NCBI GenBank assembly: GCA_039654915.1
Contig: CM077596.1
Span: 76,571,751 to 76,635,750 of the forward strand
Reading direction: 5' to 3'
Length of the DNA: 64,000 nt
Source: Aquilaria yunnanensis
Taxonomy: Eukaryota; Streptophyta; Magnoliopsida; Malvales; Thymelaeaceae
Shown here: positions 22,918 through 33,684 of the stretch, piece after piece
Layout of the letters: each line of letters opens with the position of its first letter
Numbering within the stretch: the first letter of the stretch is position 1
Program-made: the position numbers and the translations under genes
Notes under the pieces: model-generated
Database searches by the model: none
Seen by the model: only the letters and a program-made list of their open reading frames with translations
What the model was told of the DNA's origin: nothing

Positions 22918-25900
22918 TCAACAAATAAGATTTACTAAGTCCAAACAATGTTTGAACTTAGATCCAGGAAGAGTCTTCGTCATCATATCAGCAGCATTAT
23001 CCAGCGTACTAACCTTCATGATCACAATATCACATTTATCAACAATTTCACGAACAAAGTGATATTTGACCCCAATATGTTTAGTACGCTCATGGAACAT
23101 GCTATCTTTTGTCAAGAAAATAGCACTTTGGCTATCACAATATATCTTCAGCTTGCGATCATCTTGAGTAAGCTCTGTATAAATATTTCTAAGCCAAATT
23201 GCTTCCTTCATTGCTTCAGTGATTGCCATATACTCTGCTTCTGCAGTTGAAAGAGCAACTGTTGCTTGTAGGCAAGCCTTCCAGCTCACAGCACAACCAC
23301 CGAATGTAAAAATGTAACCTGATGTGGATCGTCGAGTGTCAAGATTACCCGCGTAGTCAGAATCCACATATCCAATCAATCCAGCTTTAGAACCGCCAAA
23401 CTCAAGATAAGCCGTAGTTGTACCTTTTAGATACCTTAATATCCATTTTACTGCTTGCCAATGCTCTTGTCCTGGATTAGCCATGTAACGGCTCACAACG
23501 CTAACTGCATGTGCTAAGTCGGGACGCGTGCAAACCATTGCATACATAATGCTCCCAACAGCACTTGCATATGGTATTTTCTCCATCTTCTTAATTTCTT
23601 CATTTGTTGTCGGACATTGATGCGATGATAACTTGAAGTGTGCAGCAAGAGGTGTAGAAACTGATTTGGCTTTGCTCATGTCAAACCTCTCCAGAACTTT
23701 GCGTACATAACCCTCCTGTGAAAGATAAAGCTTCCTAGCCTTACGATCACGCCTGATCTCCATGCCTAGGATGCGTTTTGCTGCACCTAAATCCTTCATA
23801 TCAAATTCTGCACTTAATTGCGCCTTAATCTTGGCAATTTCTGACTTGCTCTTTGCTGCGATAAGCATGTCATCCACATAAAGCAGTAAATATGTGAATG
23901 AACCATCTCCAACCGGTCTCATGTAGACACATGAATCATAACTGCTTCTCCTGAAACCAAGATTCAAAGCAAACATATCAAAGCATTTATACCATTGTCG
24001 AGGTGATTGTTTGAGGCCATATAATGACTTCTGGAGTTTGCAGACATGGTCCTCCTTCCCCTCGACCTTAAAACCTTCAGGTTGCTCCATGTAGATTTCT
24101 TCCTTTAAATCACCATGCAGAAAAGCTGTTTTAACATCAAGTTGCTCCAACTCAAGATCATCTAACGCAACAAGACCAAGAAACAGTCGGATAGAACTAT
24201 GCTTCACAACAGGAGAATAAATATCATTAAAGTCAACTCCCGGTACCTGGCTAAAGCCTTTTGCAACTAGTCTAGCTTTATACCTTGGTTCTTCAACTCC
24301 GGGAATTCCTTCTTTCTTCTTGAACACCCACTTGCACTTGACAGTTCTTTTACCTTTGGGTAGTTTAGCTAGTGTCCATGTGTCATTCTTTTGAAGCGAT
24401 TCCATCTCTTCTTGCATAGCTACAACCCACTTAGAAGAATCTGGACAGTTAGTTGCATCTTTATAATTTGCAGGTTCAAAACAACTCTCTGTCTCTTCAG
24501 CAGCTACAAAAGCAAACCCAACAAAGTCTGCTTCCTCAATTAACCTCTTTCGAGGCATACCTTGATTGCTACGACGGGGACGATTGATAGCAATAGAATG
24601 AGAAGGCTGAATGTCATCAGTTGAGGCTTGTTGCTCCACCTCAACTTCTGTATCCTTGACATCCTGATCATGACTTTCAGGATGTATTTGGAGCTCCACC
24701 TTGCTTCCAATCTTTTCCTTCTCAATGCTTGGATCAGCGACAGTCAACTCCTCCTTTTGATGCAACATGGATGTCTCGTCAAACATAACATTCCTGGCTG
24801 TGAAAACTTTGGAAGTATGAGGATTCCATAATTTATACCCTTTAACTCCTGTAGTGTATCCTAGAAAGACACATTTAATCGATCTAGGATCTAACTTCCC
24901 TTCATTCACATATGCATAAGCAGGACATCCAAATATCTTAAGATCATTATAGTTAGCCGGACTGCCCGACCAAACTTCTTCAGGTGTCTTTAAACCAATA
25001 AAAGTATGAGGAGATCTGTTTACCAGAAAACAAGCTGTAGAGACTGCCTCTGCCCAAAATTTCTTCCCCAATCTAGAGTTTGAAAGCATGCATCTTGCCT
25101 TTTCCAACAAGGTTCTGTTCATCCGTTCTGCTACACCATTTTGTTGTGGAGTCCCTGGAACGGTCAGATGGCGAACAATACCTTGATCCTTGCAGTATTG
25201 TTTGAATTCTCCCGAACAGAATTCCAAACCATTATCTGTCCTTAGTCGTTTCACCTGCTTCCCGGTCTGCTTCTCGATCAGAGTCTTCCACTGCTTAAAT
25301 GCGACAAAGGCTTCATTCTTATGCTTCAAGAAATATGCCCAAACCTTCCTTGAAAAATCATCAATGAAGGTAACCATGTAACGAGCTCCACCAAGAGATG
25401 CCTCACGAGACGGTCCCCAAACATCAGCATGAATATAATCAAGAGTTCCTTTAGTGTTATGTTTTGCAGGAGTAGTAAAAGAGATTCTCTTTTGCTTTCC
25501 AAATAAGCAATGTTCGCAGAAATCTAACTTACTGACCTTTTGTTCTCCGAGTAGTCCTCTTTTGCTCAGCTCAGAAATGCCTCTTTCACTCATATGGCCT
25601 AGCCTCATGTGCCACAATTTTGTCACCTCCTCTTCAGACATAGATGATTCAGCAACTGCAGATTGGCCTTCCACAGTCTTGCCATCCAAAATGTAGAGCT
25701 TTCCTTTCCGCTGGCCTTTCATGACTACCAATGATCCTTTGACGATTTTCAGCGAACCATCCCTGCCAATAAAGGAACAACCATTTTCTTCCAATGTACT
25801 CAAAGAAATTAAATTTCTTCTCATATCAGGGACATGGCGAACATTTGATAGTGTTCTCACTATCCCATCATGCATTCGAATTTTGATGTCACCGATGCCT

Positions 25901-26913
25901 GCAATTCTACATGCATTGTCATTCCCCATCATGACTACTCCTCGATTGACCGGTTCATATGTGTAAAACCAGTCCTTATGGGGAGTCAAATGGAATGAGC
26001 AAGCAGAATCCATGGTCCATTCGCCACTCCTGCTACTTTCTGCTTGTGCAGTTATATGAGCTTCTGTGCTGTTTATAGATGAGTTTTCAGCAACTAAAGC
26101 AAAATCATCTTCATTGGTGGCAATACTAGCCTCATCTGGTGGTCTCTGCTTGTTCTTGTCTCCATTTCCACCACTTTGATTCTTCTTCTTTAATTTGTGA
26201 CAATCGTCCTTAATGTGACCTTTCTTCTTACAATAGTTGCAATAAAGATTCCGATGTTTTGACTTGGACCTTGAAGATGATCCTCTATCATTCTTTCTTT
26301 CAACTGATCTGCCTCTTGAATACAAGCCTTCTCCGCTTTCCTCACGCTTTGAAGTGTCCATTCTATCTCTTGACAATAAACTGGAACAAACTTCATCTAA
26401 AGTTATTGTATCTTTTCCATAAAGCATGGTATCACGGAAACTATTGTATGATGTTGGCAGATGATATAATAAAAGCATAGCCAAATCCTCACCATCGGTC
26501 TTAACATCAAGATTTTCTAAATCATTGATGATCTCTCTGAATTCTTCAAGATATGATTTAATAGACTTACCTTCTGACAGCTTATGCGAGTACAGCCTGG
26601 ATTTAGCGTACAAGCGACTTGCTGGACTTTTTGTCATAAGAAGCGATTCAAGCTTCAACCATAAGCTGGCAGCAGTTGTCTCCTTACTGACCTCTTGAAG
26701 AATCTCCGTTGATAAGTGCAACTGAATTTGAGCGAGTGCCTTCAGATTCTTTCTCTCCTTCTCCTGCTCTGTTCCGGACATATTCTCCATCCCGAGTAGT
26801 GCCTCATCCAAATCAAGACTTATGAGAATTGCTTTCATCTTGATTTTCCAAATTGAAAACTTTGTGCTATACGTGAGTGGTGCTATATCAAGCTTTGTCG
26901 ATGTCGAAGCCAT
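22918..26913 (-). CDS. Copia gag-pol polyprotein
   Basis: Uninterrupted frame of 1331 residues from the Met at 26913. The open frame extends upstream to 27150, but those 79 codons are only the translated leader repeat, so the Met starting [12 protein letters not shown] is preferred. Domains in order: UBN2-type Gag; CCHC knuckle [17 protein letters not shown] (about 230); aspartic protease with [10 protein letters not shown] (about 300); GAG-pre-integrase [13 protein letters not shown]; integrase with HADVWGPS, then RTDNGLEF, then [18 protein letters not shown]; reverse transcriptase with [24 protein letters not shown] and the YVDD catalytic box (about 1010); RNase H with [29 protein letters not shown] and CDSQSAIFL. 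No stop or frameshift is seen, so the element could be autonomous. The LTR promoter would drive it. Confidence 0.95.
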   Translation of the reverse strand: MASTSTKLDIAPLTYSTKFSIWKIKMKAILISLDLDEALLGMENMSGTEQEKERKNLKALAQIQLHLSTEILQEVSKETTAASLWLKLESLLMTKSPASRLYAKSRLYSHKLSEGKSIKSYLEEFREIINDLENLDVKTDGEDLAMLLLYHLPTSYNSFRDTMLYGKDTITLDEVCSSLLSRDRMDTSKREESGEGLYSRGRSVERKNDRGSSSRSKSKHRNLYCNYCKKKGHIKDDCHKLKKKNQSGGNGDKNKQRPPDEASIATNEDDFALVAENSSINSTEAHITAQAESSRSGEWTMDSACSFHLTPHKDWFYTYEPVNRGVVMMGNDNACRIAGIGDIKIRMHDGIVRTLSNVRHVPDMRRNLISLSTLEENGCSFIGRDGSLKIVKGSLVVMKGQRKGKLYILDGKTVEGQSAVAESSMSEEEVTKLWHMRLGHMSERGISELSKRGLLGEQKVSKLDFCEHCLFGKQKRISFTTPAKHNTKGTLDYIHADVWGPSREASLGGARYMVTFIDDFSRKVWAYFLKHKNEAFVAFKQWKTLIEKQTGKQVKRLRTDNGLEFCSGEFKQYCKDQGIVRHLTVPGTPQQNGVAERMNRTLLEKARCMLSNSRLGKKFWAEAVSTACFLVNRSPHTFIGLKTPEEVWSGSPANYNDLKIFGCPAYAYVNEGKLDPRSIKCVFLGYTTGVKGYKLWNPHTSKVFTARNVMFDETSMLHQKEELTVADPSIEKEKIGSKVELQIHPESHDQDVKDTEVEVEQQASTDDIQPSHSIAINRPRRSNQGMPRKRLIEEADFVGFAFVAAEETESCFEPANYKDATNCPDSSKWVVAMQEEMESLQKNDTWTLAKLPKGKRTVKCKWVFKKKEGIPGVEEPRYKARLVAKGFSQVPGVDFNDIYSPVVKHSSIRLFLGLVALDDLELEQLDVKTAFLHGDLKEEIYMEQPEGFKVEGKEDHVCKLQKSLYGLKQSPRQWYKCFDMFALNLGFRRSSYDSCVYMRPVGDGSFTYLLLYVDDMLIAAKSKSEIAKIKAQLSAEFDMKDLGAAKRILGMEIRRDRKARKLYLSQEGYVRKVLERFDMSKAKSVSTPLAAHFKLSSHQCPTTNEEIKKMEKIPYASAVGSIMYAMVCTRPDLAHAVSVVSRYMANPGQEHWQAVKWILRYLKGTTTAYLEFGGSKAGLIGYVDSDYAGNLDTRRSTSGYIFTFGGCAVSWKACLQATVALSTAEAEYMAITEAMKEAIWLRNIYTELTQDDRKLKIYCDSQSAIFLTKDSMFHERTKHIGVKYHFVREIVDKCDIVIMKVSTLDNAADMMTKTLPGSKFKHCLDLVNLIC

Positions 26914-26961
26914 CACAGCTCTGCAACGAGCTTTCTGAGCAAAAATAAGCTCTGACAATTT

Positions 26962-27146
26962 CACGTGAATAGTAACCGTACACGTGAATAGTGACCGTAT
27001 ATGGGAACAGTATCCGTATACGGGAATAGTGATCGTATACAGAAATAATACTCGTATACAGAAACAGTATGTGAATAGTAACCGTATACAGGAATAATGA
27101 TCGTATACGGGAATAGTAACTGTATACGAGAATAGTACCCAATACC
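26962..27146 (-). repeat. Minisatellite in the Copia 5' leader
   Basis: A degenerate unit of about 20 bp, based on CCGTATACGGGAATAGTGAT, is repeated eight or nine times between the Gag start and the primer site. It also reads through as a repetitive YxxxIPVY-like peptide, but the Gag Met lies below it, so it is probably untranslated leader. Confidence 0.85.
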
Positions 27147-27245
27147 ACAAGATGAATTGATAAACTACTTATTTCTGATGTGGAGGATCCGCCTATTAGG
27201 GGCAACCACAGAGCATACTATAAGCAGCTATCACTAACCTAACCT

Positions 27246-27259
27246 TGGCTCTGATACCA
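27246..27259 (-). other. Primer binding site for initiator tRNA-Met
   Basis: Minus strand TGGTATCAGAGCCA, a few bases inside the 5' LTR, is the standard plant Copia primer site complementary to the 3' end of initiator tRNA-Met. It is not a tRNA gene. Confidence 0.95.
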
Positions 27260-27262
27260 GTT

Positions 27263-27587
27263 TGTTAGGAATCAGAACGTAAGCACAAAGAAAAGAGACA
27301 CGAGAATATACGAGGAAAACCCCAAATTGGGGAAAAAACCTCGGGCGGCAAGCCGGAAGAAAGAATTCACTAAGAAAGAAGAAGAATACAATCTAAGTGA
27401 CTACTAGATTGTGGGACGAATTCTAATTGTCACAACTAAGCTCCTTATATAAGGAGTTGAAGGTACCAAAGCCCTTTCTATGGCCAATGTGGGATGAAGG
27501 GTGAAATATGGAGCTAAGGCATTAAGCCTTTGTTTCCTAGTCCATGTGGGATGAAGGTTAAGAACAAAGTTGAGGCAATCTTCAACA
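27263..27587 (-). repeat. 5' LTR of the Copia element
   Basis: 325 bp, followed by ATTAG (27588-27592). It carries the palindromic TATA motif at 27441-27456 that probably directs the genomic transcript on the minus strand. Confidence 0.97.
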
Positions 27588-27592
27588 ATTAG

Positions 27593-28507
27593 TATATGGA
27601 GTTTTTTTTTTTTTTTTCTGGGAATGGTATACTCATATATACCCTGTGGTACTTATTCTGTATCATGTTAGTCTTCAGAAAGTTTCAATTGAGGATGGAA
27701 ATGGAACGTTCAAATTGAGGAAATAAAAGGAACAAGATTTGCAACCAATCGTAAAAGAGTCTGAACCACTGTATTTTTATTTTTAGATAACGGATCAAGT
27801 TCCCCCAAAACAAGGGTTGAGACAAATGAGATTGCAAGTTTTCGGCCCTCCAGTCTTCAAGACTGTAGTTACTTGCCTGCAAGCATCGTGTTTATCCCCC
27901 TTAATATGGCTCTCTGCTCTGCTGTTCTGACATTAAAGCTGGTCCCAATATGCCTTCTTCGTACCCCCAACAAGAAGATTATATTCTCAATATGTGTGCA
28001 ATGATGCGTCAGACAAAATTATGGAGCAAGTTAAAGAAATGTGATATAGCAGAATAAGGCGGAAGGAGTAGAAGCATCTAGCTAATTGCTCCTTTCCATT
28101 CAGATTACTGGTACATTATTTTATTAATTAAAGATTTGACATAATGTTCTCAGGTGCTATTTACAATATCAACTGATCTCGTCATCACATCTTGCCATAT
28201 TAGATGGCCTGCAAAACAGGATGCTTAATTCTTCATATCTGTCACCACCTCGAGGATTCTTTTGATTAGTCAAAATCAATCACCAAAGTTGGTTTCGTTA
28301 GTGTGAAAAACGTTTGCTTAATCACTGTAAAACACAGGCACTTCTTAAATCAGTTAAGCATCTTTGGGTGACTCAATTTTATGTGAGCCTAGCTACCTGA
28401 TTCTGTGAGCGCTGACTGTTGAGAAAGGTGCCAGAAATGGCAAGAAAAGGAGAATAAAATTAACAGAGTGTTGCACAAGTCGAGCTCTAAAGACTGGTAT
28501 GTTCTTG
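27593..28507. other. Intergenic: interrupted Kazal-gene 3' flank and WAT1 upstream region
   Basis: A T-run at 27602-27618 is followed by AT-rich DNA with no gene. The first part would have been continuous with the 3' flank of the Kazal-type gene before the Copia insertion. Confidence 0.5.
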
Positions 28508-28515
28508 TATAAATA
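28508..28515 (+). promoter_or_regulatory. TATA box of the WAT1-related gene
   Basis: TATAAATA lies 56 bp before the start codon. It is enclosed by a 7-bp inverted repeat, GTTCTTG (28501-28507) and CAAGAAC (28517-28523). Confidence 0.6.
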
Positions 28516-28571
28516 GCAAGAACGGTACCTCTAAGCTCAAAGGGGGAATTTGGCTGTTCAGTGAGCTTAGC

Positions 28572-30093
28572 ATGAAGTGCTGTCAAGATTGGGGGCATGT
28601 TGCTGCGATGCTGGCCTCCAGCTTTGCCATGGCTGTCACGAATGTTGTCACAAAGAAGCTTCTCAATGACGGAGTGAACCCTATGGTGATTGTGACATAC
28701 AGGCAGGCCATTTCAGCCCTTTTCGTGGCTCCCATTGCATACTTCTGGGAAAGGTAACACCCCTTTTGAGCAAGTTCCCTTTCAAAATCCAGTTACTGCT
28801 TGCACCTGGTCACGGTTGTTGTTTCTTGCAGGACCAGAAGGCCAAAGCTTACTGCTAGAACCTTAGGTCTTCTTTTCGTTACTGCTCTTCTTGGGTCAGC
28901 TACATATCCTAACTACTTGCTTACTTGGTGAAACAACTCACTTGTCTATACTGTATCATATTCCAGTTGCTAATGACAACCGCCTCTCTCCCTCTCTATC
29001 TTCTGTGTTTCCATCCAGGGGAACACTTACACAAATGCTGTTCCTCCTCGGACTTAAACATACATCGGCTACCTTCTCATGTGCATTCACCAACCTGGTG
29101 CCCGCAATTACCTTTTTATTAGCACTGCCATTAGGGTAAGAGAAAATCCTCAACAACTTTTTTGTAGATGTGGAATGCTTTCTAACACACTTTCTGGTTC
29201 AAATTTTCAGCCTTGAGAAATTGAATGTCAGAACCAATGCTGGAAGAGCAAAAGTTTTAGGTACACTGGTTTGCATTGCTGGCGCAATGTTCTTAACCCT
29301 TTACAAAGGAGTGCTATTAGCTGGTCCTCATCCTCCAGCTACAGATCACACAACCAATGATTCAAACACAGTGATTCCAACAAAGAAGACGCAGAGCTGG
29401 GCTATTGGTTCGATGCTTCTGACCGCGGGCTGCATCTTGTGGTCGGGATGGTTCCTTTTGCAGGCCAAAATCAGCAAGACTTTTCCCTTCCAATATTCCA
29501 GCACTGCTACCATGTCCTGCTTCAGTTCAATTCAGTCAGTAATAATAACTCTCATCCTGGAGAAGGACTTCTCAAAGTGGATTTTAAAGGGGAAATTGGA
29601 CATCTTGTTTTTGGTATACACTGTAAGAATTCCCTCAACGCATTTTGAAGTTGAAAATTTTTTTATACAATATTTCTAGCCTCATTTATTACGGGCAAAA
29701 ACTTATCAACTTCGTGTTGTGACATAATAGGGGATGGTAGGATTGGGCTTGTGCTATGTGGTGATGTCTTGGTGTGTAATGCAAAGAGGTCCTTTGTTCA
29801 CATCTGCATTTACACCTCTTATCCAGATGTTTGTGGCAGTTTTTGATTTCTTTTTCCTTCATGGACACATATACCTTGGAAGGTTACTTCACTCTCTTCT
29901 CAAACTGCTATACTTCCTCATATATACATTTCCATTTTGTTCTTAAGATCTGATCTGTCTGTTGGACAGTGTTATTGGATCCGTCCTGATTATCATTGGC
30001 CTGTATGTTCTGCTGTGGGGACGAAGCAATGAGATGGAGGGGAGCAAAATCAGGCAGCCCCAAGTGAACCAAGATGGAGAATGTCACTTGTAA
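28572..30093 (+). CDS. WAT1-related (EamA/DMT-type) membrane transporter
   Basis: Six exons read from GT-AG sites with an unbroken frame: 28572-28753, 28832-28894, 29019-29135, 29211-29622, 29731-29882 and 29970-30093. They total 1050 nt and 349 residues. The family (drug/metabolite transporter-like, UMAMIT/WAT1) has ten membrane helices; members move auxin, amino acids or related solutes across the plasma membrane or tonoplast. Seen here: a hydrophobic start (AAMLASSFAMAVTNVVTKKLL), the VTYRQAISALFVAPIAYF phrase, LTQMLFLLGLKHTSATFSCA then FTNLVPAITFLLALPLGLEK in the first EamA repeat, and PLFTSAFTPLIQMFVAVFDF then GSVLIIIGLYVLLWGR in the second. The length is slightly short of the usual 360-400 because the cytosolic tail is short. 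No damage is seen. The substrate cannot be inferred. Confidence 0.93.
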
Positions 30094-31850
30094 TGCAAGA
30101 TATAGCTAGTTTGAATCTTGCACCACAAGAAGCAGAAAAAAAAAAAAAAGGAAGAATAAATAGATTGTTTAAGAGGAAATGTAAAACTATAACACGCCAA
30201 AATTATTCAAGGACAAACGAGCTATTGCCTGATACGCCGTGTTGTTTTCTGTTCATCGTCATACATTCTTGCTACTTAAAATAGTTTCTGGTACAAAACA
30301 AAGGAAACGTGGATCATAGTCATATTAACCGGTTAGCCCAGGTGCAACTAAGAGGGGTGAATTAATTGATTTTTTAAAACAATCGAAAATGAGCTTTTGA
30401 AACCTTTAAATAAAAACCAAATCAAAGAACATAAATGAAACTATTCTAACTAGAAAAATCTACCACAAATATCCCTAGTTTCGCTTTAAAAACTTGTTTT
30501 AAAGAGATTTTCAAATATAACAACAATTCATTCAACTTCAACCAATAGAATGAACTCAAACAATAAGCAAGAGAGGAGAGAGAGAAAAGTTTGGACGCAA
30601 AAATTTTTATACAGGTTCGGCCTCTCCTCCTGAGAAACTACTCCGTACTTAAAGTTCACATAAAGAGTTTTTCCTCCATTAACAATTCAAGAGTACATAA
30701 GGTCTTGCACTCTTTGATAGCTCTCTTTACCACGGTACCACCAACTCTTACTAATTTTCCTAAAATTTAACTAGAAAACCTAACACTCACTAATTTTCTT
30801 AGAGACTAACTAGAAATCTTACCAACACATTTTCTCTTCTGATAAAATCATTCAATCTCCCAAGATAATCTCACCAAATTGGTGTTTATAAGGTTGTAAG
30901 AACAATTGAAACACTGATTGCTAGATAAACAAATAAAAGCACAATTTCTCTTGGTAACTCTCAATTTAAGCATACTTAATTTGACCTCAATGATGGATTT
31001 CCACTTCTATGGCCAAGATTCCTTCTCAAAATGTTGTTTGATGAATTTATACTCTTTTAAGAGCAAGAAGACTGTCCGATAGTTGCTAGAGATGTCTGAA
31101 AAAGCTCCACAAAATATGGTGAACGTTACTTTGTTTTGTTCATGCAAGAATGTTTCCTTTAATTTACCTGTTAAACTTTGAGAACTCCATTTTGTCTTTC
31201 AACGGTCAATAACAACTAGAAACAACCTATTACATGCTTAACCGAAATGTCTAGGTGTGAACCTTTGATTTGTCTGAAATTAGTTTGAATTTTGAATAAG
31301 GATGGCAACGAGGTGGATCGGGCATTAAGTCGCCTGCTTTGCCTCCCCCCTGCCAAGGCTAACAGGTGAAAAATCTCACCCATACCTGACGGGTTTCCAA
31401 TAGATTACCCGCACAATGTAGTTGTAGAATGCATTGCTCGGCCGTTGGTAGGTGATGATGTGATGAGGTAGGCGCAACAAATAGTGGAGCTTTGATGAGT
31501 CAATGCTTCAAGCGTTTGGAGATACAGTAGTATTAGTGATTGGGAAGGAGGCACAAAGGAAGGCAAAAGTACTCAGAGTTGGCTAAAAAAGAACAAAATG
31601 ATGATTAAATGAGACAAATGAAGCTTAAAGAAGAAAAAAAACACAAGGCTAAAGAAGAGGAAGAATACGAATAGACAAGGGAGAGGATGCTAAAGGAGAA
31701 AAAAACAACAAACAAGACAGGGGAGGTTAAAGAAGAGATGGCAGTCTAGGAAAATATTAGGGTTTAGGAATATATTTATTGTTAACTCACAGTTTGATCC
31801 CTTGAGTTACATATTCACTTCATTAGTAATTAATTCTTTTGATAAGTGAC
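30094..31850. other. Intergenic with probable repeat remnants
   Basis: Near 30338 the phrase AACTAAGAGGGGTGAATTAA, and near 31296 a GGATGGCAACGAGGTGGATC phrase followed by GC-rich text, have the look of dispersed plant repeats (inference from sequence style). 31600-31740 is a purine-rich AAG/GAGG stretch. There is no gene. Confidence 0.4.
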
Positions 31851-33531
31851 AATTAAGTCATCACCACACCAAAGTGCAAACGATTGTTGTGGGTTGTGGG
31901 TTCTGTGTATGACAAGTATATCCATGAGGCAAAATTAAAATTCATACTTGCTAGATGGGTAAATTTTTCACTAAATAATTGTGACCCATGGATCAGGTAT
32001 CTGCAAGTCACGGATTTAACCCGATCCATCGTTATTCTTAATTTTGAGGCCAAATCGGGCCAACTGAGAAAATTATGAAACTTTTTAAACTCCCACTTGA
32101 CAAATTAAATTCTAAGTTTAACGTGTTAATAGATATTACAAAGTTCACAACAACTCCAAACTTCAAATTAGGATCGTTTAATTGATTAAAATAGAAACTT
32201 GAGAGCTGGGTAGACTTAAACTATAAAAAAATAAACATTTTAAACTGTTCCTTTAATGGATTAAACTTGAAACTTTATAAAAGAGCTTGTCATTTAAAAA
32301 TTAAATTTGATTCAAATGCTAACATTTTGATGATTTACTAACCTTTCTTGAAAAACAAGATTTCTCAACAATCTTAAACCAATTATTTTGAAAAAAATAC
32401 TTGAAACACTTGAAATTAAAACTTACTTGACATTACTTAGACAAATCCATTTTAATCTAATGAATAATCACACTAAACATTACGCTTGTCATCATCAAAA
32501 TCATGGATTTAATTGGAACAAATCTAACATTAACAACTCCACAACTCCCTAATTAATTATTCTAATCGATTATCTCTTAATTTTGAATAGTGTTGAGGGC
32601 ACTTGGTTTTGAGGGCACTTGCATGAAGTTGATGATGTTGATAAACTTATCAGTAAGTATATGAACATTATACGAAACAACAATCAATTTCTTTACTTAC
32701 ATATCTCTCCAAATTCATAAAAGATTTACATGAGAAGCAAAAATATTTGATTTGGAAGATGTAGTGTGGTTATATTGACGTAGGCTTTTTCCAATATGAC
32801 TTCATTTGGGAAAGAAATTTAGAGAATAGGGTATCACCGATCACAAGTAAACATCTGTGTGAATATTTGTGACACCGGTAATGTATTTTTCAATTATTGT
32901 TATTTGCATTGCATGGAAGACTTTTGCTTGAAATAAGTGCTCGAAACTTGGGATTATTCTCATTCCAATATGCATCTTCAATTGTTTAGTTCCAGTTTGA
33001 TATGATTTTCTTCAAAAGAGTATCTATCGTTTATTTTCATTTGATTCTATTTTTCTTTTGCTCTGAAAAAAAAATAACAAAGTACTTGTTCTTAATTTTT
33101 TTTCCATTAAAGCACTTGTTTTTAAAAAATTTTCTTTTATCTCGTAAGTTTGATGTGATAAGCATTAGAGACTCCGTAAGGAGGCTTAGAGTTAAATTAT
33201 GGCTTTTTTACTCTCTCTTTTAAAATACTACACAAAGCTGATTCGATTATTCTATAAATTTTGAAAAAACTGATATTATTATTTACTCACTGAGAATAGT
33301 AACATACCTTTCCTCATATGCTGTAAACATGCTCATGAATAAAAAAAAAAAATCGGAGAACTCATGTCTACGGAAGAAATTATGCCAGAGTTGGCCAACC
33401 ATAAATCAATCCTTTCTTGCCCCCTGCTTTTAAGGACAAAACAGAAATTCACAGATCGAGACATCATGACTCATGAGCGCGCCAGCGGCCCATACATGGC
33501 TTCTATCGGCGTCCAATATGAAAACAGCTTC
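31851..33531. other. Intergenic, no gene seen
   Basis: AT-rich sequence with no coding signal, leading into the RPF1 promoter. Confidence 0.45.
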
Positions 33532-33564
33532 GGCCCATCTAGCCCATTAAACCCTAAACCCTAA
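33487..33564 (+). promoter_or_regulatory. Site II and telo-box motifs of the RPF1 promoter
   Basis: GGCCCA occurs at 33487-33492 and 33532-33537 and AGCCCA at 33541-33546, followed by a doubled telo-box AAACCCTAAACCCTAA at 33549-33564, about 120 bp before the RPF1 start codon. In plants this pairing is characteristic of ribosomal-protein and nucleolar genes expressed in dividing cells. It fits the gene's role. Confidence 0.75.
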
Positions 33565-33684
33565 TGGAAGCCCTTCTCATCTGTCTCAGCAGTCAGCACC
33601 GTCGGTTCTCTTTCGAAACCCTGGAGTTATTGCTGTCTATTATACAAACTCCGGTGGCTATCGGAGAGCTAAATCAGAGAAAGG

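Larger units (their letters stand above)
22482..27587 (-). mobile_element. Complete Copia LTR retrotransposon (Tork/Tnt1-like)
   Basis: The 5106-bp element has 325-bp LTRs that start TGTTAGGAATCAG and end CTTCAACA on the plus strand as given, with 5-bp target duplications of ATTAG. Reading is on the minus strand, so the 5' LTR is at 27263-27587. A tRNA-iMet primer site, a polypurine tract and one uninterrupted gag-pol frame are all present. The LTRs differ at only two positions (22517 against 27298 and 22568 against 27349). Lineage is inferred from the order PR-INT-RT-RNH and from Tnt1-like RT and RNH motifs. The element is structurally complete and young. Confidence 0.97.

Noticed and set aside
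26914..27150. N-terminal 79-residue extension of the Copia polyprotein
   Set aside because: It is the translation of the leader minisatellite; the Gag homology starts at the Met at 26913.
27246..27259. tRNA-like sequence
   Set aside because: It is the retrotransposon primer binding site; no cloverleaf or promoter boxes surround it.
30338..30720. Bounded transposon near 30338
   Set aside because: The text resembles dispersed plant repeats, but I could not find terminal repeats or a target duplication, so it is only mentioned as a remnant.
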